A stretch of DNA of 33,393 bases from JAVBOW01 sp031550125 (GCA_031550125.1 JAVBOW010000016.1:1-33393), one strand, 5' to 3'; shown: positions 24,270 to 32,423, numbered from the stretch's first letter. Program-made: numbers and translations. The notes: generated by a model not told the origin, from the sequence alone.

Positions 24270-25313
24270 ATGAAGAAGGATACGCTGAAAAGTATTTCAC
24301 AACGCACCGGATACTCGATGACGACAGTGTCGAGGGTACTCAACGGGAATGCTAACAAATACAGGATCAGTAAAAAAACAACAGAAATAATAACGGCAGA
24401 GGCCCGCGAGAGCAATTTCACCCCCAGTCTTTTGGCTAAAGGATTGCGCACAAATAAAACCCGAACTATAGGGTTGCTTGTACCCGGGATCGACAACCCC
24501 TATTTCGCCAACATAGCCAGCATCGTGATCTCGGAGGCCAAAAAAGCGGGCAACACGGTGGTACTCGTGGACTCAATGGAGAGCGAAGAGAGCGAGCGCG
24601 AGGAACTTTCATCGCTCGTTTCGCGGCAGGTGGACGGGGTGATAGCCGTCCCGTGCGGCCAGAATCCGTCGTATCTGGAAAACATAGACCGCGGCGGCAC
24701 CCCTGTGGTACTCATAGACCGCTATTACGACAATACCACCCTGAGTTACGTCTGCACCGACAATTACCGGGGAGGCTACGAGGCCACATCATACCTGTTG
24801 CAGAACGGCCATGCCAATATCCTTTGCATAAGGGGGGTACCCCATTCGACCCCCTCGTGCGAGAGGGCGCGCGGCTATGCCGACGCCATGCAGGCGCATG
24901 GCTGCGCCAATGAAGGAGGCATCGAGGGCAGCGACTTCTCCGTCCGTAACGGCTATCTCGAAACTAAACTCGCCCTGCAGCGCTCCAAACCGCCTACGGC
25001 CATCTTCGCCATGAGCAACACCATCCTGCTGGGAGCGCTCAAAGCCATCCGGGAGGCGAGCTTGCAAATCCCTTCGGATATTTCGATCATCTCGTTCGAT
25101 AACAACGTTTACCTCGATTACCTCGATCCTGCCATTACGCGCATAAGCCAGCCGATCAATGAAATAGGTGCTATGGCTATCAAGCTGCTAATGCAACGCA
25201 TAGCGGGGGATGGCGACATGCAGCAGGCGCGGCTGCAACTACCTCCGCAACTGGTCGTCTGCAATTCGGTGGCCAGGGTGCGGCAGGCCGAGGAGGCATA
25301 CGGAAACCAATAG
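24270..25313 (+). CDS. LacI-family transcriptional regulator
   Basis: This 347-aa DNA-binding regulator probably senses the sugar handled by the divergent operon. The N-terminal helix-turn-helix is TLKSISQRTGYSMTTVSRVLNG followed by a hinge region with SLLAKGLRTNKTRTIGLLVPGIDNPYFANI. The rest is a periplasmic-binding-protein-like effector domain (for example GVIAVPCGQNPS, VVLIDRYYDNTTLSYVCTDN and DISIISFDNN). The ATG at 24270 lies 25 nt downstream of the TAATTTTG box. Divergent orientation from ribokinase, with the candidate operator between, suggests control of the neighbouring operon. Whether it represses or activates is not visible. Confidence 0.92.
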   Translation: MKKDTLKSISQRTGYSMTTVSRVLNGNANKYRISKKTTEIITAEARESNFTPSLLAKGLRTNKTRTIGLLVPGIDNPYFANIASIVISEAKKAGNTVVLVDSMESEESEREELSSLVSRQVDGVIAVPCGQNPSYLENIDRGGTPVVLIDRYYDNTTLSYVCTDNYRGGYEATSYLLQNGHANILCIRGVPHSTPSCERARGYADAMQAHGCANEGGIEGSDFSVRNGYLETKLALQRSKPPTAIFAMSNTILLGALKAIREASLQIPSDISIISFDNNVYLDYLDPAITRISQPINEIGAMAIKLLMQRIAGDGDMQQARLQLPPQLVVCNSVARVRQAEEAYGNQ

Positions 25314-25625
25314 ACCGAAAATACGGCCGGAAGGTATCGAGCCAGGATTTATTGCGGAATTTGCCATATCTTTATAGAAGAAGCCGAGAGGAAAACCCCG
25401 GTATCTGTGTGTAAAAGTGTGTGTAAATTTAACTGGTAAACGCGGTGTCGGCAGCAAACGCGACGGATTGATATGCCGTTTGTATCGCGCCGCGCTCCGG
25501 GTACCATCAGAGAGCGACTTCATGTAAAAAATATTGGCAGCTTTTTTTCATCGAAACAGAGCGAAAAGTAATGCGGGACCTGACAGCCCCGCATTACCCG
25601 TTTAAACATTAATCCGGATAGTTTT
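25314..25625. other. Intergenic region with a TG-rich 11-bp tandem repeat
   Basis: No gene is seen. At 25406-25427 two 11-mers, TGTGTGTAAAA and GTGTGTGTAAA, stand in tandem. The 30 bp at 25401-25430 match 31294-31323 at 25 positions, and both are preceded by the octamer TATCTTTA at nearly the same distance (25367-25374 and 31261-31268). This looks like an old integrase-type arm site or element boundary. The katG terminator occupies the right side. Confidence 0.5.
25568..25597 (-). terminator. Terminator after katG
   Basis: A 10-bp stem (GTAATGCGGG 25568-25577 with CCCGCATTAC 25588-25597) is followed on the minus strand by CTTTTCG-type sequence. It lies about 30 nt after the katG stop. Confidence 0.7.
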
Positions 25626-27815
25626 CTAAAATTTATCCAGGTTCATCACTTTATTCCACGCCGCGACGAAATCATCGACAAATTTTCCCTCGCTGTCCGC
25701 ACTGCCGTACACCTCGGCAACCGCCCGCAGCTCGGAATTCGAACCGAAGATCAGATCGGCCCTGGTTCCCGTCCATCTTACGTTTCCGGTCGCGCGGTCT
25801 CTGCCTTCGAACAGGTTTCCCGATTCCGACATGGCTTTCCAGGTAGTATTGAAATCCAAAAGATTGACAAAGAAATCATTAGTCAGCTGTTCCGGCCTGC
25901 GGGTCAATACCCCGTGTGCGGACCCGTCGTAGTTGGCATTCAGAACCCTTAATCCGCCGATCAATACGGCCATTTCGGGAATCGTCAATGTCAATAGCTG
26001 TGCTTTGTCCACCAATAATACTTCGGCAGGAATGCCCGAAACGGCGGCGCTCTGGTAATTTCGGAAACCGTCGGCCTTAGGCTCCAGCACGGCAAAGGAA
26101 TGGATGTCGGTTTGCTGCTGCGATGCGTCATTGCGCCACGGCAGGAAAGGAACGGCAACCGGATGCCCCGCATCTGCGGCCGCTTTTTCTATGGCTGCAC
26201 AGCCGCCCAGCACGATCAGATCCGCCAGGGACACTTTCTTATTCCCGCTTTGCGCATCGTTGAATTCTTTTTGGATAAGTTCCAACTTTGAGAACACTTT
26301 TTCAAGCCGGGCCGGGTTGTTCGCCTCCCAATTTTTCTGAGGCAACAGGCGGATCCTGGCCCCATTGGCTCCGCCACGTTTGTCTGAACCGCGGAAAGTG
26401 GAGGCCGAAGCCCAGGCGGTGGAGATCAATTCGGGAACGGACAGCCCCGAATGGATGAGTTTATCCTTCAAGGAAGCGACATCCGCCTGGTCGATGGGCT
26501 GGAAATCCACCGCAGGAACGGGGTCCTGCCACAAAAGCGATTCATGGGGAACTTCACTGCCAAGGTAACGGGCAGCCGGACCCATATCCCTGTGGGTCAA
26601 CTTAAACCACGCCCTTGCAAAGGCGTCGGTAAACGCGTCGAAATCTTCCAGGTATCTCCTGGCGATAACGTTATACGCAGGATCCATCTTCAGCGCCAGA
26701 TCCGCCGTGGTCATCATCGGGGCATGGCGTTTGGCAGGGTCGTGGGCATCCTCTACCGTGGCATAGGACGATTTGTCGGTCGGGATCCATTGATGGGCGC
26801 CCGCAGGGCTTTTGGTCAGTTTCCAGTCATATTTGAACAGCGTTTCGAGATATCCGTTGTCCCACCTCGTTGGGTTGGGTTTCCATGCGCCTTCCAATCC
26901 ACTGCTGATGGTGTCGCCGCCCTTGCCCGTGCCGAAGGAGCTTTTCCACCCCAGGCCCTGCTCTTCGATACCGGCGGCTTCTGGTTCGCGCCCTACGTGC
27001 GTGGCGCTTGCCGCACCGTGCGTTTTGCCGAACGTATGTCCTCCGGCGATCAGCGCAACCGTCTCTTCGTCATTCATCGCCATCCGCGCGAAAGTTTCGC
27101 GTACGTCCCTGGCCGATAAGATCGGATCGGGATTTCGGTCGGGGCCTTCCGGGTTGACGTAGATCAATCCCATTTCGACGGCAGCCAAAGGATTTTCCAA
27201 ATCCCTCTCGCCGCTGTACCGTTTTTCGCCTGTCCAATTCCTCTCCGAGCCCCAGTATACGTCCTGCTCGGATTCCCAGATATCCTCCCGGCCACCTGCG
27301 AATCCGAAGGTTTTCAACCCCATCGATTCCAGTGCGCAGTTGCCGGCCAGTATCATCAGGTCGGCCCAGGAAATCTGTTTTCCGTACTTTTGCTTGACAG
27401 GCCATAGCAAAAGGCGCGCCTTATCCAGGTTCACATTATCCGGCCAGCTGTTCAGCGGAGCGAACCGCTGGTTGCCGCGTCCCGCGCCCCCACGGCCGTC
27501 GGATATTCTGTATGTCCCGGCGCTATGCCAGGCCATGCGGATAAACAACGGCCCGTAGTGGCCGTAATCTGCGGGCCACCACTCCTGCGAGGTGGTCATC
27601 AATTTGAAAATGTCCTCCTTGACCGCCCGCAGGTCCAATTTCTTAAACTCCTCGGCATAGTCGAAATCCGCCCCCATGGGATTCGACGCGGGAGCATGCT
27701 GGCGAAGGATGCCGAGGTTCAATTTGTTGGGCCACCAATCCTTGTTGGAGGTTCCCGTCCCTGCGACCGGCTTCGATCCGCCGTGGAAAGGGCATTTGCT
27801 TTCTTTCGAGTCCAT
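25626..27815 (-). CDS. katG: Catalase-peroxidase KatG
   Basis: This 729-aa bifunctional heme enzyme removes hydrogen peroxide. The distal heme pocket is RMAWHSAGTYR (R93, W96, H97) and the proximal ligand lies in GGHTFGKTHGA (H260). The Trp-Tyr-Met adduct that gives catalase activity can be formed by W96, Y219 (LIYVNPEGP) and M245 (ETFARMAM), all offset by 10-11 from the M. tuberculosis numbering. The C-terminal half is the usual second, heme-free peroxidase-like domain. The start was set at the ATG for MDSKESKCPFHGG. It lies 21 nt after the PerR/Fur-like gene, so both form an oxidative-stress operon. Confidence 0.97.
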   Translation of the reverse strand: MDSKESKCPFHGGSKPVAGTGTSNKDWWPNKLNLGILRQHAPASNPMGADFDYAEEFKKLDLRAVKEDIFKLMTTSQEWWPADYGHYGPLFIRMAWHSAGTYRISDGRGGAGRGNQRFAPLNSWPDNVNLDKARLLLWPVKQKYGKQISWADLMILAGNCALESMGLKTFGFAGGREDIWESEQDVYWGSERNWTGEKRYSGERDLENPLAAVEMGLIYVNPEGPDRNPDPILSARDVRETFARMAMNDEETVALIAGGHTFGKTHGAASATHVGREPEAAGIEEQGLGWKSSFGTGKGGDTISSGLEGAWKPNPTRWDNGYLETLFKYDWKLTKSPAGAHQWIPTDKSSYATVEDAHDPAKRHAPMMTTADLALKMDPAYNVIARRYLEDFDAFTDAFARAWFKLTHRDMGPAARYLGSEVPHESLLWQDPVPAVDFQPIDQADVASLKDKLIHSGLSVPELISTAWASASTFRGSDKRGGANGARIRLLPQKNWEANNPARLEKVFSKLELIQKEFNDAQSGNKKVSLADLIVLGGCAAIEKAAADAGHPVAVPFLPWRNDASQQQTDIHSFAVLEPKADGFRNYQSAAVSGIPAEVLLVDKAQLLTLTIPEMAVLIGGLRVLNANYDGSAHGVLTRRPEQLTNDFFVNLLDFNTTWKAMSESGNLFEGRDRATGNVRWTGTRADLIFGSNSELRAVAEVYGSADSEGKFVDDFVAAWNKVMNLDKF

Positions 27816-27836
27816 AATCAAACCTGTTTTAGAGGG

Positions 27837-28250
27837 TTACTTATTGAATTTACCTGTAATGTGCAGGGTTATATCCTGTATGTCAAAGTCCTTTATTTCA
27901 TTGCCCTTGAAATAATCACGGATAAGCTCGTCCAGTTTTTCGTCTTTGTAATCTTCTATACGATCCGTTCCGGGAGCGTATAAATGGTGATGACGGGACA
28001 TAACCGCATCATAGCGCGTAATATCTTTTTCTGTTTTCACTCTCGCCAGAAGGTTATTTTCCGCCAAAAGATCCAATACCTTGTATACGGTGGCCACCGA
28101 AATGTTCGGGTAATGGGGTTTTATCCTGTCAATTATATTCTCCGCAGCCGGATGATTGCCCAATTCCGCGACGGCCCTGAAAACAGCCACGCGCTGGGGT
28201 GTCACCTTCAATCCTTTTTCGGTCAGTTTATCCGCAAAATAGCCATTCAT
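27837..28250 (-). CDS. perR: PerR/Fur-family peroxide-type regulator
   Basis: This 137-aa Fur-superfamily regulator has the winged helix with TPQRVAVFRAVAELGNHPAAENI and the recognition helix region ISVATVYKVLDLL. Candidate regulatory metal ligands are H33, D81, H87, H89 and D103 (RYDAVMSRHHHLY and DYKDEKL), the Asp pattern favouring PerR over Fur. The CxxC structural zinc motif that normally follows the His cluster is absent: the positions read YAPGTD. It is the first gene before katG, and overlapping Fur/PerR-like palindromes lie in its promoter, which suggests autoregulation and peroxide-controlled katG. The gene symbol is by function and context. Confidence 0.88.
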   Translation of the reverse strand: MNGYFADKLTEKGLKVTPQRVAVFRAVAELGNHPAAENIIDRIKPHYPNISVATVYKVLDLLAENNLLARVKTEKDITRYDAVMSRHHHLYAPGTDRIEDYKDEKLDELIRDYFKGNEIKDFDIQDITLHITGKFNK

Positions 28251-28284
28251 GGGAATTATCGTATGAGCATAATTACTCTGTAAA

Positions 28285-28309
28285 GATAATTATTATTATC
28301 AGATAATAA
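28285..28309. promoter_or_regulatory. Overlapping Fur/PerR-type palindromes upstream of perR-katG
   Basis: TTATTATCAGATAATAA at 28293-28309 is a perfect 8+1+8 palindrome. It overlaps the near-palindrome GATAATTATTATTATC at 28285-28300. These are GATAAT-type Fur family half-sites. A weak -7 box (TATCTTTA, 28288-28281 on the minus strand) overlaps them, so a bound regulator would block perR-katG transcription. Confidence 0.7.
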
Positions 28310-28424
28310 ATATCCGAAAAATGAAATCGGATTTTTCTGAGTCAATATGAGGATTATGTAGTGACTGTAAAAAACACGGAAATCGTCGGCATCATGAAAA
28401 ATGCTGACAAAAACAGGGAAATAC

Positions 28425-28481
28425 AAACGCCAATGATTTGTTTGTCAAATTATTGGCGTTTTTTAGTGAGGTTTGAGTCGG
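28425..28481. repeat. Hairpin plus T-run plus core, copy A
   Basis: Stem AAACGCCAAT 28425-28434 pairs with ATTGGCGTTT 28452-28461 and extends inward by five pairs. A T-run follows, then AGTGAGGTTTGAGTCGG. The same order (hairpin, T-run, TGAGGTCTGAAGCGG-like core) recurs at 31323-31387 and 32582-32634 with unrelated stem sequences. Copy A is the most diverged in the core. Confidence 0.6.
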
Positions 28482-28672
28482 CTTTTAAACCATTGATTTA
28501 CGTTTAATTAACTTGATCTTGACTTGGTAAATATCGATAAAATTGGTTGTCCTATTTTGAGTCTAATTGAGTCCAATTGAAGCGAAACGGGTTCAATCAT
28601 TTCGGGTACCTAAGTAAAGATAAGAACTCCTCCAAGTATTTGCAGACACGCGTTTTATTATTTGCACCAAAA

Positions 28673-28903
28673 TTAATGCATAATATCGCATTTCTTTTTG
28701 TATTTTTGGCAAAAGTTACAACGACCAATAAATCGGCAATCTTTGAAATTCGGGCCATTCCGCATCCCTTTTGTACCTGTAAATTCTAACTCACTGATTT
28801 GGACCGTTAGTTTTTTGCATCTAAAGTAATGACAGTGGAGAGCTGGCGGAGGAAGCTCTTTCCGGCTATTGTTCTTAAATGAAGCCTCCGCATCTTGCAC
28901 CAT
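28673..28903 (-). CDS. Possible small Cys-rich protein
   Basis: A 76-aa reading frame contains Cys in closely spaced groups: CHYFRCKK, then CRFIGRCNFC and KKKC near the C-terminus, suggestive of a small zinc-binding module. I do not recognise the family. It lies in an AT-rich non-coding-looking stretch with no clear promoter, so it may be a genuine small gene, the remnant of a larger gene or chance. The start is uncertain. Confidence 0.3.
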   Translation of the reverse strand: MVQDAEASFKNNSRKELPPPALHCHYFRCKKLTVQISELEFTGTKGMRNGPNFKDCRFIGRCNFCQKYKKKCDIMH

Positions 28904-28938
28904 AAATTGGGAGGTAATGGTTTAACTGATATTTGACT

Positions 28939-28946
28939 TAATTTTG
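28939..28946 (+). promoter_or_regulatory. -7 promoter element for the metallophosphoesterase gene
   Basis: TAATTTTG matches TAnnTTTG exactly, 57 nt before the ATG at 29004. No good -33 TTTG is seen. Confidence 0.4.
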
Positions 28947-29003
28947 AGGTGTCGCATTCGAATTGCCGCCGGATAGAGACTTAAATAAACGACCTGAATT
29001 ATA

Positions 29004-31136
29004 ATGAGAACTTTCGTAAAGGGGGCTTCCGCAATTATGCTTTTTTTGTCCCTGTCGTTTGCGCATGCGACGGCGGGCAGTGGTAAACTCTCGGGATTCA
29101 TAGTTTCCGATTCGCATTTTGGCTGGCTCGGCAAACAGCAACCTTCGCCCGCAAAGCAACTTGAACTTATGCGGCTCATTACGGGGCGGTTTCCCGACCT
29201 CGATGTTTTCATCGACACAGGGGATGCGCACCATGATTATGCGCTCGACGACGCCCGCGGCGATTGGACCGACATAGTACAGGGAGGATGCGGCAAATTA
29301 CCATTCTATTATATTGCAGGGAATCATGACAATAACAATTCACTGACCGTCGATGATCCCGCCTACGATTACGACTCTGAATTCCGCACGAATAAACTCG
29401 GAAGTGTCGAATGCCAGCCTTATTACAGTTTCGACATAAAAGGCGTCCATTTCGTCTCTTTGCCACAGGCGATGGACCAGGCCTATGTAACCGAAAGCTC
29501 CCTGGCGTGGCTGAAACTCGATCTGGACATCCACAAAGACAAAACAACGATAATCCTGAGCCACAACGCCCTGGCAGGGACCGCCTCGGTTCCTGACGAT
29601 CCCGGTTACAGGCAGGTATCCAACAGCAAGGCGGTGTTCGACCTTTTGAAAAAATATCCGCAGGTCGTAGCGTGGATGTACGGACACAACCACACCTATG
29701 AAGTAGTACCACTTGACGGCATTGTATATGTTTCGAACGGACGTTTCGGCGGATTCGAACCCAGGAATGCCAAATTGGGAGGCATATATTTCGAGATTAC
29801 CGATAATGAGGTGACAGTGAAGTGCTTCAGCGCGGAAGACAATAAATTTTTCGATGAACTGCCGGGCATGGGAGCCATGAGCTATACGCTGCGGCGGCCT
29901 ACGTCGCTCGATCCGGCCGAGGCGCCTGCCGTGTGCTACGGCATGGGCGGTTCACCGCACGGTCAGGCGATAGACGCATACCGCCACCATGTGGGCGGCA
30001 GCAGGACACTTTATGTTACCGGCGCGGAAAATCCCGTCATTAACGAAAATTCGCAGCTCAGCGTCTACACGCAGCGGAGCGCCATCGACTGGCAGACAAA
30101 ACATTTATCAGGATTCTCGTTCGAGCCTAACGAGGAGAATCCGGTAAAAAACGACCCTACGTGGCAGTGGATCGATCCGGGCGTCAGGATATTAAAACGT
30201 GAAGACCCGCGCTCGACCAAAGGCATCTTCGCACCGGGGGCCACTCTTGGCCAGCGAAGTTATTATCGCTGTTCGCCCGGACAGCGTTACAAAGTGACTT
30301 TCGTGGTGAACGCCGGTGCGGGCGGCCAGATTGCGGTTCCTCAGTACCGTATGTTCGAAAAACATTTCGTTAGGGTGGCGGATGGCAAGGGCGGTATGCA
30401 GAAACTCCCTGCGGGAGAGTCGCAGCATAGCTGGGAATTCGAGATTCCCGCCCTGGATCACGTCGCCAGTATATATTCCGACCCTGCGAGCGATAACGAC
30501 TACATGTTAACCGTGGGGATCGTCTTTTCAAACGTAACGTCGGATATCGACATTCTTTCGATGCGCCTCACCCTTGCCGACGCCGTCGACTCGGACGTGA
30601 CGGCCAGTGCGGTCATATCGGTAGACGGCCAGAGGTTTGCCGTAAAAGGCAACCTGCAGGCAGGGCAAACACGCTCGTTCGACATAGCGACGAGCGCGGA
30701 TTCCAGAACGTCCTACAAATTCGACCTGCAGGGAAATAAACGCGTCACGTGGCTCGAAAAAGTGACCTCGCCGCGGTTCCAGGTGCGTAATGCCACGGCC
30801 TGCTACCGGGACGGCAAACTGGTGATCGGTCCTTTGCGCAACAATTTTTCAACGCGACAGGAAGTGGTAATAGTACCCATGACGTGTAAATACGAGCTGC
30901 CCTACGTTCACCGCATACGTCATGCTAAAGAAGTGACGATAACCGAAGCCACACCCGACAAGCGCCAAATAACGATCGATGTGGGAGGACTCTGGATACA
31001 TACCATGGGGGAAGTGGATATAGTGTGCGACCGCGCACCCGCCACAGTGAAAGGAACCACGGAATACAAGTATGCTAACGGTATGTTAACCGTGAAGGTA
31101 AAGCGAGAAAGCACTTATCATATAACCTGGCCATAA
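29004..31136 (+). CDS. Exported calcineurin-like metallophosphoesterase with large C-terminal region
   Basis: This 710-aa protein has an N-terminal signal peptide (IMLFLSLSFAHATA). Residues of about 28-275 form a metallophosphoesterase domain with every dinuclear metal motif: SDSHFG (D36, H38), TGDAHHD (D74), GNHDNN (N107, H108), SHNAL (H187) and YGHNHTYE (H228, H230). The remaining 430 residues hold beta-rich segments that I do not recognise as a named domain. The substrate could be a phosphodiester such as a cyclic nucleotide, a nucleotide sugar or a phospholipid head group; this cannot be read from the sequence. The gene stands alone, has its own promoter and terminator, and lies between two repeat copies that look like integration sites, so it may be cargo. 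Confidence 0.85.
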   Translation: MRTFVKGASAIMLFLSLSFAHATAGSGKLSGFIVSDSHFGWLGKQQPSPAKQLELMRLITGRFPDLDVFIDTGDAHHDYALDDARGDWTDIVQGGCGKLPFYYIAGNHDNNNSLTVDDPAYDYDSEFRTNKLGSVECQPYYSFDIKGVHFVSLPQAMDQAYVTESSLAWLKLDLDIHKDKTTIILSHNALAGTASVPDDPGYRQVSNSKAVFDLLKKYPQVVAWMYGHNHTYEVVPLDGIVYVSNGRFGGFEPRNAKLGGIYFEITDNEVTVKCFSAEDNKFFDELPGMGAMSYTLRRPTSLDPAEAPAVCYGMGGSPHGQAIDAYRHHVGGSRTLYVTGAENPVINENSQLSVYTQRSAIDWQTKHLSGFSFEPNEENPVKNDPTWQWIDPGVRILKREDPRSTKGIFAPGATLGQRSYYRCSPGQRYKVTFVVNAGAGGQIAVPQYRMFEKHFVRVADGKGGMQKLPAGESQHSWEFEIPALDHVASIYSDPASDNDYMLTVGIVFSNVTSDIDILSMRLTLADAVDSDVTASAVISVDGQRFAVKGNLQAGQTRSFDIATSADSRTSYKFDLQGNKRVTWLEKVTSPRFQVRNATACYRDGKLVIGPLRNNFSTRQEVVIVPMTCKYELPYVHRIRHAKEVTITEATPDKRQITIDVGGLWIHTMGEVDIVCDRAPATVKGTTEYKYANGMLTVKVKRESTYHITWP

Positions 31137-31213
31137 GACCGGCTAAACAAAAGCCTGCACATTTAAAAACCAGACTAACGCCGAATACAACCGATAGTGC
31201 GAGTATTAAGACT

Positions 31214-31243
31214 GGCTACCTGAGAGATCCGGTAGCCTTTTTT
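31214..31243 (+). terminator. Terminator after the metallophosphoesterase gene
   Basis: GGCTACC 31214-31220 pairs with GGTAGCC 31231-31237 and is followed by six or more T. It lies about 77 nt after the stop codon. Confidence 0.8.
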
Positions 31244-31322
31244 ATTTGTAAAATAATGATTATCTTTAGGAAAGCAGGAGCGGGGGAATCTATGTATTTG
31301 TGTGTGAAAATGTGCGTAAATT

Positions 31323-31387
31323 GAAAATAGCCGCCATAATCATTTGATCGCAAGTGGCTATTTTCTTTATTTTGAGGTCTGAAGCGG
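31323..31387. repeat. Hairpin plus T-run plus core, copy B
   Basis: GAAAATAGCC 31323-31332 pairs with GGCTATTTTC 31356-31365 and can extend by two further pairs. A T-rich run and the core TGAGGTCTGAAGCGG (31373-31387) follow. A tandem 11-mer pair (TGTGTGAAAAT, GTGCGTAAATT, 31301-31322) lies directly before the hairpin. The core is identical to copy C over TGAGGTCTGAAGCGG. Confidence 0.65.
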
Positions 31388-31648
31388 GCGTAAATTTCCT
31401 AATGCAGTGATTAGTAGATAATAGTAAAGATGATTCTGGGCGTATTCGGATAAATGCTCGCCCTGTTTTCCTCCTTAATTATCCCATATCATCAATGCAA
31501 ACTCGTGGTCCCCGCTGGTCCCCAATTTGGTCCCCGGATCGGTCTCCATTTTGGGTGCTGTATTGGTCTCTTCAAGATAGTTAATACGGAAATTATATGC
31601 ATTTGCCCGAGATTGCTCGAGTCCGTAAAATTGATTAGGATGTATCAG

Positions 31649-31690
31649 GGGGTCAATTTAGTGCGTTGAGAGGGGTCAGTTTGGTGCGTT
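31649..31690. repeat. Two IS-end-like repeats at the truncation of the HD gene
   Basis: GGGGTCAATTTAGTGCGTT (31649-31667) and GGGGTCAGTTTGGTGCGTT (31672-31690) agree at 17 of 19 positions, 23 bp apart. Multiple GGGTCA...GTGC terminal repeats are typical of IS21-type element ends. No transposase gene is present, so this would be a residual end. The family assignment is tentative. Confidence 0.4.
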
Positions 31691-32423
31691 TTATACAAGA
31701 ATAGCAATTAATGGCAAGATTCGAGAGTTGGAGTACCCATCTGATTTTCTCTATCTTGTGGATTATAACCTTTTTGCTATCGCAGATCAAACAGAAAATG
31801 ATGATCTGAGGAAACTCATTAATAATATTAGAGACAGAAAATTACTAAAAAGAGCTTTCTCAATTAATCGGGGATCGATTAAAAAAACTTCTGTCCCTCC
31901 TGTTGATATCTCGGATTTGCGGGATATATTAAGTAAGCGAAGCGAATTAGGCGATGCGACAACATTGGACAAGCTAAGTGCTGAGATCGATCGTAATTGC
32001 CAGGCTTCTGTTGAAGAGGCAAGTATGACCGGGATAATAAAATTGCTTGATCAGAAATGTGGTGATTCTGATCGAAATAGCTATTTAAGGACACTAGCAA
32101 AACGGATATGGGAAAAATCAGAAGTCAAGTGTCTTTTACAAGAGGTGTGGATAGATATACCCAAAGCCCCCCTATCGCAAGAAAGTCAGTCTGTAATGGT
32201 TAGATCACGTAACTCATCGGTAGCAACAATTAATAGCTGTAAGAATATCGACAATTATTATCCTTTTGCACAATACAGGGATTTATATGAGAATAACAGA
32301 TTGAATGGCTATGTTTTTGCACCGGAAGATTGTTTAGATAAAGTTGCTCAAGCCGCAAAAGAAATATTAGAAGACGAACTTAATGTCGAATTCAACGAAA
32401 CGGCATTTACTCATGGTAAATAA
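31662..32423 (+). pseudogene. 5'-truncated HD-domain (dNTPase-like) gene fragment
   Basis: The open frame begins right after a TAG at 31659-31661 and has no ATG at its head. Coding-like sequence starts upstream of the first TTG (INGKIRELEYPSDFLYLVDYNLF) and runs about 250 codons. The C-terminal part with EVWIDIPKAPL and GYVFAPEDCLDKVAQAAKEIL resembles the C-terminal half of SAMHD1/dGTPase-like HD phosphohydrolases; the HD catalytic half is missing. The break falls at the IS-end-like repeats, consistent with loss of the 5' part by insertion and deletion. The base composition is much more AT-rich than the rest of the window, which suggests foreign origin. An independent short protein starting at TTG 31728 is possible but less likely. 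Confidence 0.5.

Larger units (their letters stand above)
28310..29003. other. AT-rich intergenic region with hairpin, core-like repeat and iterons
   Basis: This is a long AT-rich stretch between perR and the phosphoesterase. It holds a smaller inverted repeat (GTCGGCAT and ATGCTGAC, about 28385-28410), a terminator-like hairpin plus core-like repeat (28425-28481), three 10-bp iterons (TTGAGTCTAA 28557-28566, TTGAGTCCAA 28567-28576, TTGAAGCGAA 28577-28586), a possible small Cys-rich gene on the minus strand and a promoter for the phosphoesterase. Confidence 0.5.
31137..31661. other. Intergenic region with terminator, integrase-type repeats and iterons
   Basis: No gene is seen. The stretch contains the phosphoesterase terminator (31214-31243), a tandem TG-rich 11-mer pair (31301-31322), hairpin-core copy B (31323-31387), a cluster of GGTCCCC heptamers at 31507-31513, 31517-31523 and 31529-31535 with related GGTCTCC at 31541-31547, and the first of two IS-end-like repeats. 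Confidence 0.5.

Noticed and set aside
25239..25523. Minus-strand open frame over the lacI 3' end and intergenic region
   Set aside because: The apparent peptide repeat FTHTFTH arises from the tandem TG-rich DNA repeat and not from a coding sequence.
28425..28461. Start of a CRISPR array because of repeated short motifs in this region
   Set aside because: The repeats are few, unequal in spacing and differ in sequence; no array with regular spacers and no cas gene is present.
31454..31669. Open frame of 71 codons through the GGTCCCC cluster
   Set aside because: It crosses iterons and IS-end-like repeats and shows no protein-like pattern.
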